NCBI GenBank assembly: GCA_902618535.1
Contig: CACNAV010000001.1
Location: 1-64,000, forward strand
DNA length: 64,000 nucleotides
Origin: an uncultured Alphaproteobacteria bacterium
Lineage (GTDB): Bacteria; Pseudomonadota; Alphaproteobacteria; Methylaequorales; Methylaequoraceae
Reading direction: 5' to 3'
Below are positions 45,059 through 53,498 of this stretch, piece after piece. Both the position numbers and the translations under genes were made by a program. The notes under the pieces are model-generated. The model had not been told where the DNA came from. It saw nothing but the letters and a program-made list of their open reading frames with translations, and made no database searches. The first letter of the stretch is position 1; every line of letters begins with the position of its first letter.

Positions 45059-46855
45059 TCAACTTTTGGTTAATATGGCTAAAAAATCTTCACCATATTT
45101 TTCTAACTTTTGTGGCCCTACTCCATTAAGTTTTGCCATCTCTTCAAGAGTTTTAGGCTTATGGAGTAGCATTTGATGAAGAGTTGCATCAGGAAATATT
45201 ATGTATGCAGGAACCCTACGTTTACGAGCAAGTTCCATACGTTTAGATTTTAACGCTGAGAATAATTCTTTTTCATCATCAAGTGTATCTGCATCAATAG
45301 TTTCAGGCTTAATTCTTTTTTCTTTAATCGGTGTGTTAAAAGAAATCTTTCTATAAAAGTAATCTAATTCTCCTTTTAATATATCCGCTCCACTCTTAGT
45401 TATTTGCAAAGCTCCATATTTTTTAATATTTATTTTTAAATATTTACTTGATACTAATTGGCGAATAAACGTTTTCCAAAAATCTGCTGAGGCTGTTCGA
45501 CCTACACCAAAAGTTTTAATTTTATCATGAGCTCTTTGTTTAACTTTAGGACTATCAACTCCTCTCACTACATCAATAATATGATTTGCACCAAAACTTT
45601 GACCAGTTCGATAGATTGCTGATAAAACCATTTGAGCATACTCTGTACCTTCAATCATTTGAGGTGGGTTAAGACAGTTATCACACTTACCACATGACTC
45701 ACATGTTTCCTCAAAATATGAAAGCAGTGTTTGTCGTCTACATATTGCTGAATCACAATATGCCATTAAGGATTCAAGACGTTGACCCTCTTTTAACTTC
45801 CATTCTTCTGAAGCTTCACTATCATAAATATGTTTTCGTCTTTGAAATAAATCTTGTAATCCAAACATAAGTAACGTGTCTGACTCTAGTCCATCCCGAC
45901 CTGCTCTACCAATTTCCTGATAAAAATTCTCCATACTTCCAGGCAAACTTATATGCGCTACAAAACGAACATTTGCTTTATCAATACCCATACCAAAAGC
46001 AATCGTTGCACAAATTATCAAATTATCCTCTGTCATAAACATATCCTGGACACTTGCTTTTTCTTTTTTTTCCATACCAGCATGATAGGGCAGTGCCTTA
46101 AAGCCACTTTCTCTTAAAAATAACGCACAGCTTTCTGTATCTTTTCTACTGAAACAATAAACAATTCCAGCTTGATTTTTTCTTTGCTCTAGAAAATCAA
46201 TTAACTGACTTCTCCAGTTGTTTTTTTCTTGTACTGCTAATGATAAATTAGGTCTGTTAAACTTATTAAGAAATATTTTTCCTTTACCATTAGTGAGTTT
46301 ATTATTTATATCTTCTCGTGTTTCCTCGTCAGCTGTTGCTGTAAAAGCAGAAATTATTGCTTCAGGAAAAAAAGTTTTAAGGTCTTTAAGTTGCTCATAA
46401 TCTTTTCTAAAAGAAGCTCCCCACTTCGAAATGCAATGCGCTTCATCTATAACGAACATACTAATTTTTAGAGCTTGTAATTCAGATATTCTTGATTTTT
46501 GCATTAAAGATTCAGGCGAAATATAAAGTATTTTTATTTCTCCATTTTTAAACTGTTCCCAAGCATGTGCTCTTACATCTTCAGACATATCAGAATGCAT
46601 TCTTTCTGCCTTAACATAAAGATCTTTTAACGTATTTACTTGATCATCCATCAAAGATACAAGTGGGGAAATAACAATTGTTTGGCTTTCAAATAATAGG
46701 GCTGGAATCTGAAAGCACAATGATTTTCCACCACCTGTTGGCATTATTGCTAGAACACTTTTCTTGTTAAGTAAGTGATTAATGATTTCTTCTTGTCCTG
46801 CTCTGAAAGAATTATATCCCCAAATATCTGATAAAATTTTATGTATTTCACTCAT
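45059..46855 (-). CDS. recQ: RecQ-family ATP-dependent DNA helicase
   Basis: 598 residues. Helicase core: MPTGGGKSLCFQIPALL (Walker A, about 37), DEAHCISKWG (Walker B, about 135), SAFTATADEETRED and IGRAGRDG (motif VI, about 315). Zinc cysteines CESCGKCDNC near 380, RQC winged helix 400-500 and a C-terminal HRDC domain (ELARKRRVPAYIIFPDAT) to the end: the full RecQ layout. It overlaps the GIY-YIG gene by four bases and lies between the two Sel1-AlbA_2 genes, unusual surroundings for recQ. Confidence 0.93.
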   Translation of the reverse strand: MSEIHKILSDIWGYNSFRAGQEEIINHLLNKKSVLAIMPTGGGKSLCFQIPALLFESQTIVISPLVSLMDDQVNTLKDLYVKAERMHSDMSEDVRAHAWEQFKNGEIKILYISPESLMQKSRISELQALKISMFVIDEAHCISKWGASFRKDYEQLKDLKTFFPEAIISAFTATADEETREDINNKLTNGKGKIFLNKFNRPNLSLAVQEKNNWRSQLIDFLEQRKNQAGIVYCFSRKDTESCALFLRESGFKALPYHAGMEKKEKASVQDMFMTEDNLIICATIAFGMGIDKANVRFVAHISLPGSMENFYQEIGRAGRDGLESDTLLMFGLQDLFQRRKHIYDSEASEEWKLKEGQRLESLMAYCDSAICRRQTLLSYFEETCESCGKCDNCLNPPQMIEGTEYAQMVLSAIYRTGQSFGANHIIDVVRGVDSPKVKQRAHDKIKTFGVGRTASADFWKTFIRQLVSSKYLKINIKKYGALQITKSGADILKGELDYFYRKISFNTPIKEKRIKPETIDADTLDDEKELFSALKSKRMELARKRRVPAYIIFPDATLHQMLLHKPKTLEEMAKLNGVGPQKLEKYGEDFLAILTKS

Positions 46856-47112
46856 TTATTAGTCTCTATAAAAATTTTCTTTTCTTTATGACTTAATTGT
46901 TTTATACGATATTCCTCCTTGGATGCATCGCTTTTATTTTCAAAAGGTAAACTTTTGTAGACTAATTTAAGAGGACGAAACCTTGCACAATACTTGGAAG
47001 CTTTTTTGTCATCATTTTGGTGCTCATTAAACCTTCGTTCAATATCAGTGGTTATACCGGTATATAAACTTTTATTGTTACATTGAATAATATATACACA
47101 CCACTTATTCAT
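46852..47112 (-). CDS. GIY-YIG nuclease domain protein
   Basis: 86 residues, the single-domain UPF0213/YhbQ-like form. WCVYIIQCNNKSLYTGIT carries the GIY...YTG elements (Y5 and Y17), followed by R26 and H30 (ERRFNEHQ), and the conserved YCARFRPLKLVY. The domain cuts or binds branched DNA. Four-base overlap with recQ makes an obligate pair in one transcript, fitting a branched-DNA repair or restart module. Confidence 0.9.
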   Translation of the reverse strand: MNKWCVYIIQCNNKSLYTGITTDIERRFNEHQNDDKKASKYCARFRPLKLVYKSLPFENKSDASKEEYRIKQLSHKEKKIFIETNK

Positions 47113-47257
47113 AATTATTGCTTTTGTAAAATCAGTTATATTAATCAGTATTCTTTATACCTGATTCACAAAAGTGATATCTCCATACTTCGAATCATTT
47201 ACTTTATTATAATTATTTAATACGAATCATTAAAGCTGATTGAGCTTTCTTTTGATT

Positions 47258-49183
47258 TTATGAATTAAACCTCGTATCATTTACATATTTTATGACTTCT
47301 TCAGCAGTGAGTTCAATTGTACTTCTTCCATCTCGTCTAAAAAAAGCTCCTCTAAATTCTCTATTTTCAGTTTTAAAATTTACAGTGACAGGTTTTGAGG
47401 ATTTTAAAACATTTACAATACAAACTTCTACATCATCAACACTTTCAAAAGTTATTCTTATATTTTTTTTTACATCTACTGTACTTGAAAGACTGTCTCT
47501 AAAATAATCACTTAATAAAATCTCAAAACCATCATTATTTTTTTTTTGTAATGTAGAATAGTCATTTTTTAATCCAATGATTTCAGACTTATTAGTTTCA
47601 TTATCTTCATTAACTCCAATTAGAAGATTACCTCCGTTTGTATTTAAAAAAGCAGCTACAGTCTTAATAACACTAAAAGGGAGAAATTTATCTTTTCTGT
47701 TTTCTTTATAACTCCATCTCAAACTTGATTTAAATTCTATGACTTCACTTTCACCACTGTGAATAAAATTATAAACAGGGCTTAAATGTTTAGAATGATT
47801 ATATTTTTTAGGAAAAAAAATTATATTATTTTTATCTATGAGGGGTGGTCTATTTATTTTTTCGAGAATTATTTTTAAAAGATTTTTCAAATCATCCCTA
47901 AAGTCTTCTTCTGTAAAAGTTCCTTTTGGGTATGTTGTACATACATATTTATTTTTATTTACATCTTTCTCTGAAATTACGTCTTTGCATAAACTTTTTA
48001 ATCTTTTACTTTTAATTTCTATTTTTCTTGAGGCATAAATTTTAGAAATTAATAATAGAGCTTCATATGAACCCCATAATGCAGATATATATAATAATTC
48101 TAATCCCTCTGTAAAACGAGATGAATCCTCACTTATAATATACTGCGTACCCAAAAGAAACTTGCCAATATAATTATTATTACTATGTTTATGAAGTAAC
48201 TTAGAATAATACATAAATTTTTCCTTTAATTCTTTTATTACTTTCTTATCGGGTTTTCCTTTCTCTTGTTCTTTGATGGATTTATCAGTATAAGCATTAT
48301 ATAAATCCATGATGCATACTTGGTTACCTAATTCAGCACCACATCTTGCATAATTAAATGACCTCTCTAAATTAACTTTTTTAAACTCTCCGTTACGGAA
48401 AATCTTGGAGAGTAAATAATATGCCATATCATCACCATCACTTGCAGATTTTTCCAACAGTTCAATTGAAGCATTTGTCTGGCTGTTAAGAATTAGTTCA
48501 GCGAAATACGGAAAAGATTCCTTAACACCGGCATTATAGGCTTTTATAAGTGCTTTTCTACGCTCATGTAAAATATCAACCGTAAAGTCACCAGAATCTA
48601 ATATTTTATGACTCACTAATTCTGACAAATCAGTTAAAACCATGCTTTTAACAAAATATCCTCTATCAACATATTTAGACGCTAAATCTAAAGTATTTAA
48701 AAAACAAAAAAAACCTTTACCCATCCACATTTCAAGGAATTTTTCTTTATGTCCATTTTTAACCATACTTTGTACTGTATTTATACTTATTTGGGTTCTT
48801 CTCATGTGGTCAACAAAGTCAACAAAATAGGTCATTAGTGGGCGGATTTTATTTACAAATTGTGAAAATGGTTTTTCAGGTGTTTTCATTTGTTCTTTTC
48901 CTATTTCTGCAAAAGAATCCCAAGCTAATTTATTAACCTTAGTATCGAGCATGACTAAAAATTTTTGTTCAATTTCATGCAAATGAATTGTTGAATAGAA
49001 TAAAAACGATAAATAATCGATTATCCTACTCCACTCCTCAATATTGAATTTTTCTTCATCAATAAGAAATTCTATTCTTAATTTCTCATATTCACTCAGA
49101 CAATTAATAGTTTCATTTATTTTTAATAAATCAGTAATTATTTTTTTTTCATTACTGTTTAAAATATTTTTAAATGAATACAT
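47258..49183 (-). CDS. second Sel1-repeat / AlbA_2 (Schlafen-type) protein
   Basis: 641 residues with the same two-part design as the product at 43239-45029. Repeat region about 200-420 (YYLLSKIFRNGEFKKVNLERSFNYARCGAELGNQVC and similar units) and a C-terminal AlbA_2 domain from about 490: SGESEVIEFKSSLRW, FLNTNGGNLLIGVNEDNE, IIGLKNDYS and a terminal FRGAFFRRDGRSTIELTAEEVIKY. The canonical glutamate and FK of the core are present. It precedes the GIY-YIG/recQ genes by 145 bases on the same strand. No function can be fixed. Confidence 0.75.
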   Translation of the reverse strand: MYSFKNILNSNEKKIITDLLKINETINCLSEYEKLRIEFLIDEEKFNIEEWSRIIDYLSFLFYSTIHLHEIEQKFLVMLDTKVNKLAWDSFAEIGKEQMKTPEKPFSQFVNKIRPLMTYFVDFVDHMRRTQISINTVQSMVKNGHKEKFLEMWMGKGFFCFLNTLDLASKYVDRGYFVKSMVLTDLSELVSHKILDSGDFTVDILHERRKALIKAYNAGVKESFPYFAELILNSQTNASIELLEKSASDGDDMAYYLLSKIFRNGEFKKVNLERSFNYARCGAELGNQVCIMDLYNAYTDKSIKEQEKGKPDKKVIKELKEKFMYYSKLLHKHSNNNYIGKFLLGTQYIISEDSSRFTEGLELLYISALWGSYEALLLISKIYASRKIEIKSKRLKSLCKDVISEKDVNKNKYVCTTYPKGTFTEEDFRDDLKNLLKIILEKINRPPLIDKNNIIFFPKKYNHSKHLSPVYNFIHSGESEVIEFKSSLRWSYKENRKDKFLPFSVIKTVAAFLNTNGGNLLIGVNEDNETNKSEIIGLKNDYSTLQKKNNDGFEILLSDYFRDSLSSTVDVKKNIRITFESVDDVEVCIVNVLKSSKPVTVNFKTENREFRGAFFRRDGRSTIELTAEEVIKYVNDTRFNS

Positions 49184-49287
49184 AAGTTTAACTAGACATT
49201 CTGATAAATTTAACAGGTTTTATTTGTCATATTTTCAATGTTATTATGTTTTATTGGTAATCGATAGTAAAAAAAGAGAATAGAATT

Positions 49288-49377
49288 ATGGAGTTTTTAA
49301 AATTAGTAATATGGCATACAGCTATTTTTGTTTTGATACCCTTTTTAATTTTTCAGCTGATTTTCAATATCTTTTAA
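49288..49377 (+). CDS. tiny hydrophobic peptide (29 aa), doubtful gene
   Basis: 29 codons, nearly all hydrophobic (LVIWHTAIFVLIPFLIFQL), preceded by AAGAGAATAG which could bind ribosomes. It sits alone on the plus strand between two minus-strand genes. Similar membrane peptides occur downstream in the window, which raises its plausibility a little. Confidence 0.3.
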   Translation: MEFLKLVIWHTAIFVLIPFLIFQLIFNIF

Positions 49378-49405
49378 ATAGACTTTGAAAGTTTTGTCTA
49401 TCAAT

Positions 49406-49699
49406 TTAATTAAGGTCTTTTATCTCTTTTCTTAATTCTTTGGTAAGCTTTTTACATTTTACAGATTTAAGCTTTATGTCAGGCGTCCTACGAAATGTAT
49501 TTTCTGCCCTCTTAATTCCTTCATCACAATCTGTTACAAACGGTGTAGCGTCCTTTATGTAAATTTTATTATTATGTTCTAACTCAACAATAATTACATA
49601 TAAGTCTTTATCATCTAAGTTATTAGATTCGGATCTAACGTCAAAAGAAACAAACAAACAAATCAATATTAATAATAGTTTTGTAATTTTACTCATCAT
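49406..49699 (-). CDS. small secreted protein, unknown (97 aa), last gene of the HNH/HIT operon
   Basis: 97 residues, signal peptide 1-24 (KITKLLLILICLFVSFDVRS). The mature part has two cysteines (TDCDEG, KCKKL), which suggests export to the periplasm, and an NTFRRTPDIKLKSVKCKKL segment. It overlaps the preceding gene by 11 bases. No family is recognised. Confidence 0.6.
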   Translation of the reverse strand: MMSKITKLLLILICLFVSFDVRSESNNLDDKDLYVIIVELEHNNKIYIKDATPFVTDCDEGIKRAENTFRRTPDIKLKSVKCKKLTKELRKEIKDLN

Positions 49700-49979
49700 C
49701 TACTAAACATCCTAAATCCTTTTTATCCACAAGTTCAAAATAATCTTTTCCATTTTCATCTGTTCCATAAATAGTGTACTTCCCATCTGGATATTTTATA
49801 TGTGCATTTTCCTCGAGTGTTTTAAAAAATCCACCTCTTACACTTGCATAAATTGAGTCATAATCTGGATCATTATCTGACGATCTAATTAATTCAAATT
49901 CTTTGTATAATATTTCTTTAGCTTTTTTAAGATCACTTTTCTTTGTGAAACTAGTTACGTTATTCGATTTATCCATCAT
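49689..49979 (-). CDS. small acidic protein, unknown (96 aa)
   Basis: 96 residues, soluble and acidic, no signal peptide. Contains KKAKEILYKEFELIRSSD (amphipathic helix) and GKYTIYGTDENGKDYFEL, a likely beta hairpin, ending in LVDDE. It shares a one-base overlap (stop/start) with the upstream membrane protein. Could be an immunity- or regulator-like partner, but that is only position-based. Confidence 0.55.
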   Translation of the reverse strand: MMDKSNNVTSFTKKSDLKKAKEILYKEFELIRSSDNDPDYDSIYASVRGGFFKTLEENAHIKYPDGKYTIYGTDENGKDYFELVDKKDLGCLVDDE

Positions 49980-50539
49980 TAATCCACTTCACACATTTTA
50001 TAATGACCATCTATGGTAACCAGAAAACCACACCTATATTCTTCTTTTAATAATTCGTCTATTCTTTTATTCCCCTCCTCTATCGTGATGTAATCATTAA
50101 GAACAAGAAAATCTATTTCTTCATATTTTTTCTCAAAAATCTTGGATCTTTCATTATCAAAATCTAAAACATTCTTTCCATAATATTTTCTTTGATCAAT
50201 TGGTTTATAATCATAATCTATTGGCTCTAACCCAAAGATTCTTCCAATAGTCATTCTAAATAGTTGATCAACTGTGTGATAAAACAACCTAAAGAATTCA
50301 AATTTATATGAAGAAAAAACAATATATATCATTAGGAAAAAATTAATTACAAAATAAAACTTTAAATAATCAACAAAAGATATTTGTAAAATTAAACTAA
50401 AGATTAATGAATAAATAAAAGAATATATCCAAAGATTTAAATATGTAACTAATAAAGTTAACCAATGGTCAAAAGGATATGGTCTACTTAAAATGTATCT
50501 AAAAAATTTAAAGTGTAATTTTTTTATACTAAAATCCAT
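49979..50539 (-). CDS. membrane protein with two to three helices, unknown (186 aa)
   Basis: 186 residues. Hydrophobic helices at about 23-50 (WLTLLVTYLNLWIYSFIYSLIFSLILQ) and 55-72 (LKFYFVINFFLMIYIVF), then a soluble C-terminal half rich in charged residues ending CGFLVTIDGHYKMCEVD. Not similar to anything I know. It precedes the 96-residue gene with overlap and follows the 74-residue gene by 45 bases. Confidence 0.6.
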   Translation of the reverse strand: MDFSIKKLHFKFFRYILSRPYPFDHWLTLLVTYLNLWIYSFIYSLIFSLILQISFVDYLKFYFVINFFLMIYIVFSSYKFEFFRLFYHTVDQLFRMTIGRIFGLEPIDYDYKPIDQRKYYGKNVLDFDNERSKIFEKKYEEIDFLVLNDYITIEEGNKRIDELLKEEYRCGFLVTIDGHYKMCEVD

Positions 50540-50584
50540 AAAGATCCAAAGATAAAAATATCAATGATTATTATTTTTTTAAAA

Positions 50585-50809
50585 TCACTCATCATCTTTT
50601 TTACTACCTTTTATGACAGAGAATTTTTTATAATTATCAAATTCATACTCTAAATGTGCAACTTCTTTAAATATTTCAATGTTTTGTTCTTTTGATAAGT
50701 TGCCGAGCTTTAAATCATAAATGAGGTTGAATGCGGCAACATAATCTTTGTGTTTTAATTTAAACGATAACAAGTTCAGCAACTTTGTTAATTTTTCTTT
50801 ATTACCCAT
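50585..50809 (-). CDS. small helical protein, unknown (74 aa)
   Basis: 74 residues, predicted all-helical, with LSFKLKHKDYVAAFNLIYDLKLGN and an acidic tail. The 60-residue product at 52695 has a comparable line (AYKLTKNEYDIVTNIVCSLYMG), so the two may be distant relatives within one operon. Its start overlaps the secreted-protein stop by eight bases. Function unknown. Confidence 0.5.
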   Translation of the reverse strand: MGNKEKLTKLLNLLSFKLKHKDYVAAFNLIYDLKLGNLSKEQNIEIFKEVAHLEYEFDNYKKFSVIKGSKKDDE

Positions 50810-51278
50810 TTATACACTTTCCTGTTCTTGTTATTTTAATTTTCTTCTCATAATAACTATATATTAAAACTTGATAATTAACATAGGTAATACTAAGTCC
50901 TGGACCAAGCTCATAAGATTGAGTTACGAAGAATTTATTTGGAATTTCCTGTTTTTTACTTTCTCTGTTGAGTTCGTCGTTTATTAAAGTATGATTTGTT
51001 GAAACATATAATTTTTTATCTGAGTCTCTATATAGATAATTATGTTCTTTTTTCCATTCCGCCACAGTTTCGTCTATAAGTGCTTCAGGAGAAAATCTCC
51101 AAAACCATTCAAGTTCTGTGTCTAACATCATTCCGAAAGTTTTATTTTCATAGTCCTCATCCGTCGCTGCTCCGTTAATTTCTTTTACTCCTGTATCATA
51201 GTAACAAGACAATCCAACTGGTTCTGATTGAATTTTAAAAGACACTAATAAAGTTAATAAGTAATAAAAAAATATCAT
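50802..51278 (-). CDS. secreted protein, unknown (158 aa)
   Basis: 158 residues. Signal peptide FFYYLLTLLVSFKIQS (about 1-18), then LSCYYDTGVKEING and a C-terminal ITRTGKCING, so two cysteines can form a disulfide. Mature part has a tryptophan-rich segment (ELEWFWRFSPEALI). Start/stop overlap with the HIT gene of one base. No family recognised. Confidence 0.6.
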   Translation of the reverse strand: MIFFYYLLTLLVSFKIQSEPVGLSCYYDTGVKEINGAATDEDYENKTFGMMLDTELEWFWRFSPEALIDETVAEWKKEHNYLYRDSDKKLYVSTNHTLINDELNRESKKQEIPNKFFVTQSYELGPGLSITYVNYQVLIYSYYEKKIKITRTGKCING

Positions 51279-51667
51279 TAATAAGCCTGTTTCTCAGGAA
51301 TAACTCCTCTTACCCCACCTTTAGGTTTTTTTACATCATTAGTTCTTCTTGGAATTAAGTGAATATGAGTATGCATAATAGTCTGACCTGCATCTTTTCC
51401 TATATTGATACCTATATTAAAACCCGTAATTAGTTTATCTTTGGATGTAAGAAAATTTTTCTCTTTAGTTAGAATTGAGTTTAATTCATCTATTTCATCT
51501 TGATATAAATCAAAATAACTTTCAACATGTCTGTTTGAAATCACAAGCGTGTGTAAATATGTTACAGGAAAAGCATCTCTTATAATAAAAAAATTTGAAT
51601 ATTTTCTAATTATCCTATCCTCTGGAATAGAACAAAATATGCAATCAATATTCTTATTTGTATCCAT
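51278..51667 (-). CDS. HIT-family nucleotide hydrolase
   Basis: 129 residues. The histidine triad is HTHIHLIPRR near residue 98-108 preceded by NIGKDAGQTIMH, with the N-terminal CIFCSIPEDRII motif and NRHVES near 45, all normal for the HIT family of nucleoside phosphoramidate/dinucleotide hydrolases. It overlaps the HNH gene by 14 bases, so it is made with it. HIT proteins in toxin or defence operons may process signalling nucleotides; that is only a possibility here. Confidence 0.85.
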   Translation of the reverse strand: MDTNKNIDCIFCSIPEDRIIRKYSNFFIIRDAFPVTYLHTLVISNRHVESYFDLYQDEIDELNSILTKEKNFLTSKDKLITGFNIGINIGKDAGQTIMHTHIHLIPRRTNDVKKPKGGVRGVIPEKQAY

Positions 51668-52658
51668 TTAAAATAGAAATTAGTTTCTTGTAAAGTGGGT
51701 CTTTATCTGGGTTGTAACTTTCATCCCCCTGCCAGAATCTATTCCCTTTTACAATTTTTACATTTTCATAATGTTTCTTTAAATTTTCTTTTCGTTTTTG
51801 AGGCGTTTTTCCTAGTTGTTGGAAAATCTTTTGTTTCCATGGATGATTACTGCCCATTATATTTTCATTTCTGACAATAAGTTTTTCAATAAAATGTGGT
51901 CCAACCACATAATCCAATTTTTGTCCATTACAATGGCTATGAGCTACTACAAGGTTCCAAATTTCATCATGGCATAAAACCTCTCTGGGCAAAACATGAT
52001 CAACTGCTGAATCTCCCATCACTGTACCACAATAAAAACATACATCTCCTTGAAAAGGTAATAAAAATGGTTTAGTAGAGGTAATATTAGTCCTTCCATA
52101 TCCAGATTGTAAATAAACATCTCTGATATTATTAACTAAATCATGATTATAATCTGATTGGTTTTTTTTAAAAGCAGCTTCTAGAGTTGACCATCTGCAT
52201 TCAGTATCTTGAATTATTTCCTCATATGATATTTCTACAAGGGAGTTAAAACTATCTTTTAAAATTATATTTTTTCCAAAATTGAACTCATAGAAAAAAT
52301 CTTTTGCTATTTTTGAGTTCATACCAATTGTATGAAATCTTGGAACAACATCATTAAAGCATTCATCTGAAATTTCTGATAAAGCTCTATCTTTATTAAT
52401 TTTTCCAATCTGATATTTTTTAATTATTCTTTCAACTTTTGATATTCTTCCATACTGAAATAGCTGGGGTAAATTTCGTTTTGTAATCCGATCATAATAA
52501 ATATTAAAAAATTCTTCAGATAAATCTCCCCAATCAATATTTACCTCACCTTTACGTGAAAAATTTATAATGCATCTTAATAGAGCTGGTTTATAAGTAG
52601 AAACATTCAATCCAAAAAGGTTTATTGCCTTTAAATAATCAATATTTTCAAAAATCAT
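51654..52658 (-). CDS. HNH endonuclease
   Basis: 334 residues. The HNH/treble-clef motif is in the C-terminal half (near residues 205-250): CFYCGTVMGDSAVDHVLPREV, then NLVVAHSHCNGQK, giving the zinc cysteine pair, the DH catalytic pair and the N..H residues. The N-terminal 200 residues are a specific, unrecognised domain with CINFSRKGEVNIDWGDLS. Free-standing HNH genes in islands are often restriction- or toxin-type nucleases. It is 36 bases downstream of the 60-residue gene. Confidence 0.85.
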   Translation of the reverse strand: MIFENIDYLKAINLFGLNVSTYKPALLRCIINFSRKGEVNIDWGDLSEEFFNIYYDRITKRNLPQLFQYGRISKVERIIKKYQIGKINKDRALSEISDECFNDVVPRFHTIGMNSKIAKDFFYEFNFGKNIILKDSFNSLVEISYEEIIQDTECRWSTLEAAFKKNQSDYNHDLVNNIRDVYLQSGYGRTNITSTKPFLLPFQGDVCFYCGTVMGDSAVDHVLPREVLCHDEIWNLVVAHSHCNGQKLDYVVGPHFIEKLIVRNENIMGSNHPWKQKIFQQLGKTPQKRKENLKKHYENVKIVKGNRFWQGDESYNPDKDPLYKKLISILNGYK

Positions 52659-52694
52659 AATTATATTACCCGCTTAACTTTTTATTTAAAATTT

Positions 52695-52877
52695 TCAATT
52701 TTTTTTTGAAACTTCCTCATATCTATATTTTACGTCTACTAGTAATCCTGATACATCACTATCCATATAACCAAATTCAACACCCATATAAAGTGAGCAC
52801 ACGATGTTTGTAACTATATCATACTCATTTTTAGTTAATTTATATGCAAGAATTTCAAAAGTTTTTTTTATCGTCAT
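52695..52877 (-). CDS. small protein, unknown (60 aa)
   Basis: 60 residues, helical with FEILAYKLTKNEYD and a C-terminal VKYRYEEVSKK. A perfect AGGAGG lies about 15 bases before the ATG, slightly far. It could be an immunity-type neighbour of the HNH nuclease. Not recognised. Confidence 0.5.
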   Translation of the reverse strand: MTIKKTFEILAYKLTKNEYDIVTNIVCSLYMGVEFGYMDSDVSGLLVDVKYRYEEVSKKN

Positions 52878-52924
52878 TACAGTAGATCTTTACCTCCTAT
52901 ATTATTGATAAGCATGTAAAATAA

Positions 52925-53029
52925 TTAATACACAGGTACCAAAAATATTTTTAAAATATGAAATAAACCAAAACATAGAATTATAAATAAAATTAAACTA
53001 GAAAGTAATTGCCAAAAAAAACGGAACAT
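52925..53029 (-). CDS. tiny membrane peptide (34 aa), fourth of an array
   Basis: 34 residues, one predicted transmembrane helix (SLILFIILCFGLFHIL) with basic ends. The stop of the upstream peptide gene overlaps its ATG by one base (TAATG), a strong sign that both are translated. A 47-base gap separates it from the 60-residue gene. Confidence 0.6.
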   Translation of the reverse strand: MFRFFWQLLSSLILFIILCFGLFHILKIFLVPVY

Positions 53030-53154
53030 TAAAGTATAAAACCAATGAATTTTGAAATTATAGAGTAGGCACAATAAAGTACAAAAATCCATACTCCTGC
53101 CCAGACTAAAATTCCATAAAGTTTTGTTAGTTTATAAAAAAAATTATTTATCAT
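53029..53154 (-). CDS. tiny membrane peptide (41 aa), third of an array
   Basis: 41 residues with one long hydrophobic stretch (YGILVWAGVWIFVLYCAYSI) and lysines either side. TGGAGTAAT gives a good ribosome binding site eight bases before ATG. One-base overlap with the next gene. No homologue known to me. Confidence 0.65.
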   Translation of the reverse strand: MINNFFYKLTKLYGILVWAGVWIFVLYCAYSIISKFIGFIL

Positions 53155-53212
53155 TTTATTACTCCATTAAACTTCTTGATTGTTGTTTTCTTAAATTCGT
53201 AAATAAAGGATT

Positions 53213-53341
53213 TCACGATATAAAATTAAATATGCTGTTTAATATTGATAATATAAAAAGCCCTGCTGCAAAATAAACTACCCCAAAGCATAAAGCCCCG
53301 TAGCAAGTTTTTAAAAAAGTATAGATATTATTTTTATTCAT
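53213..53341 (-). CDS. tiny membrane peptide (42 aa), second of an array
   Basis: 42 residues, charged polar start (NKNNIYTFLKT) and a hydrophobic remainder (ALCFGVVYFAAGLFILSIL). AAGGAAAAAAAATG is a suitable ribosome binding site. It lies 49 bases after the preceding peptide gene and 58 bases before the next. Confidence 0.6.
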   Translation of the reverse strand: MNKNNIYTFLKTCYGALCFGVVYFAAGLFILSILNSIFNFIS

Positions 53342-53390
53342 TTTTTTTCCTTAAAAATTAAATTTAATAACTTTTACAATCATTTTTTTC

Positions 53391-53495
53391 TTAAAGTGCT
53401 GCCAGTATCAGAAGGGTTATCCCTATTGATAACCCGAACATAAATCTTGGAAACAACATAGATAATAGAATTAAACACAGAAAAAAATGCCACAT
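53391..53495 (-). CDS. tiny membrane peptide (34 aa), first of an array
   Basis: 34 residues, almost entirely hydrophobic (FFLCLILLSMLFPRFMFGL, then a second apolar half). No Shine-Dalgarno, but its ATG is only 3 bases after the stop of the 98-residue gene, so re-initiation is likely. Least certain of the four. Confidence 0.5.
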   Translation of the reverse strand: MWHFFLCLILLSMLFPRFMFGLSIGITLLILAAL

Positions 53496-53498
53496 TTA

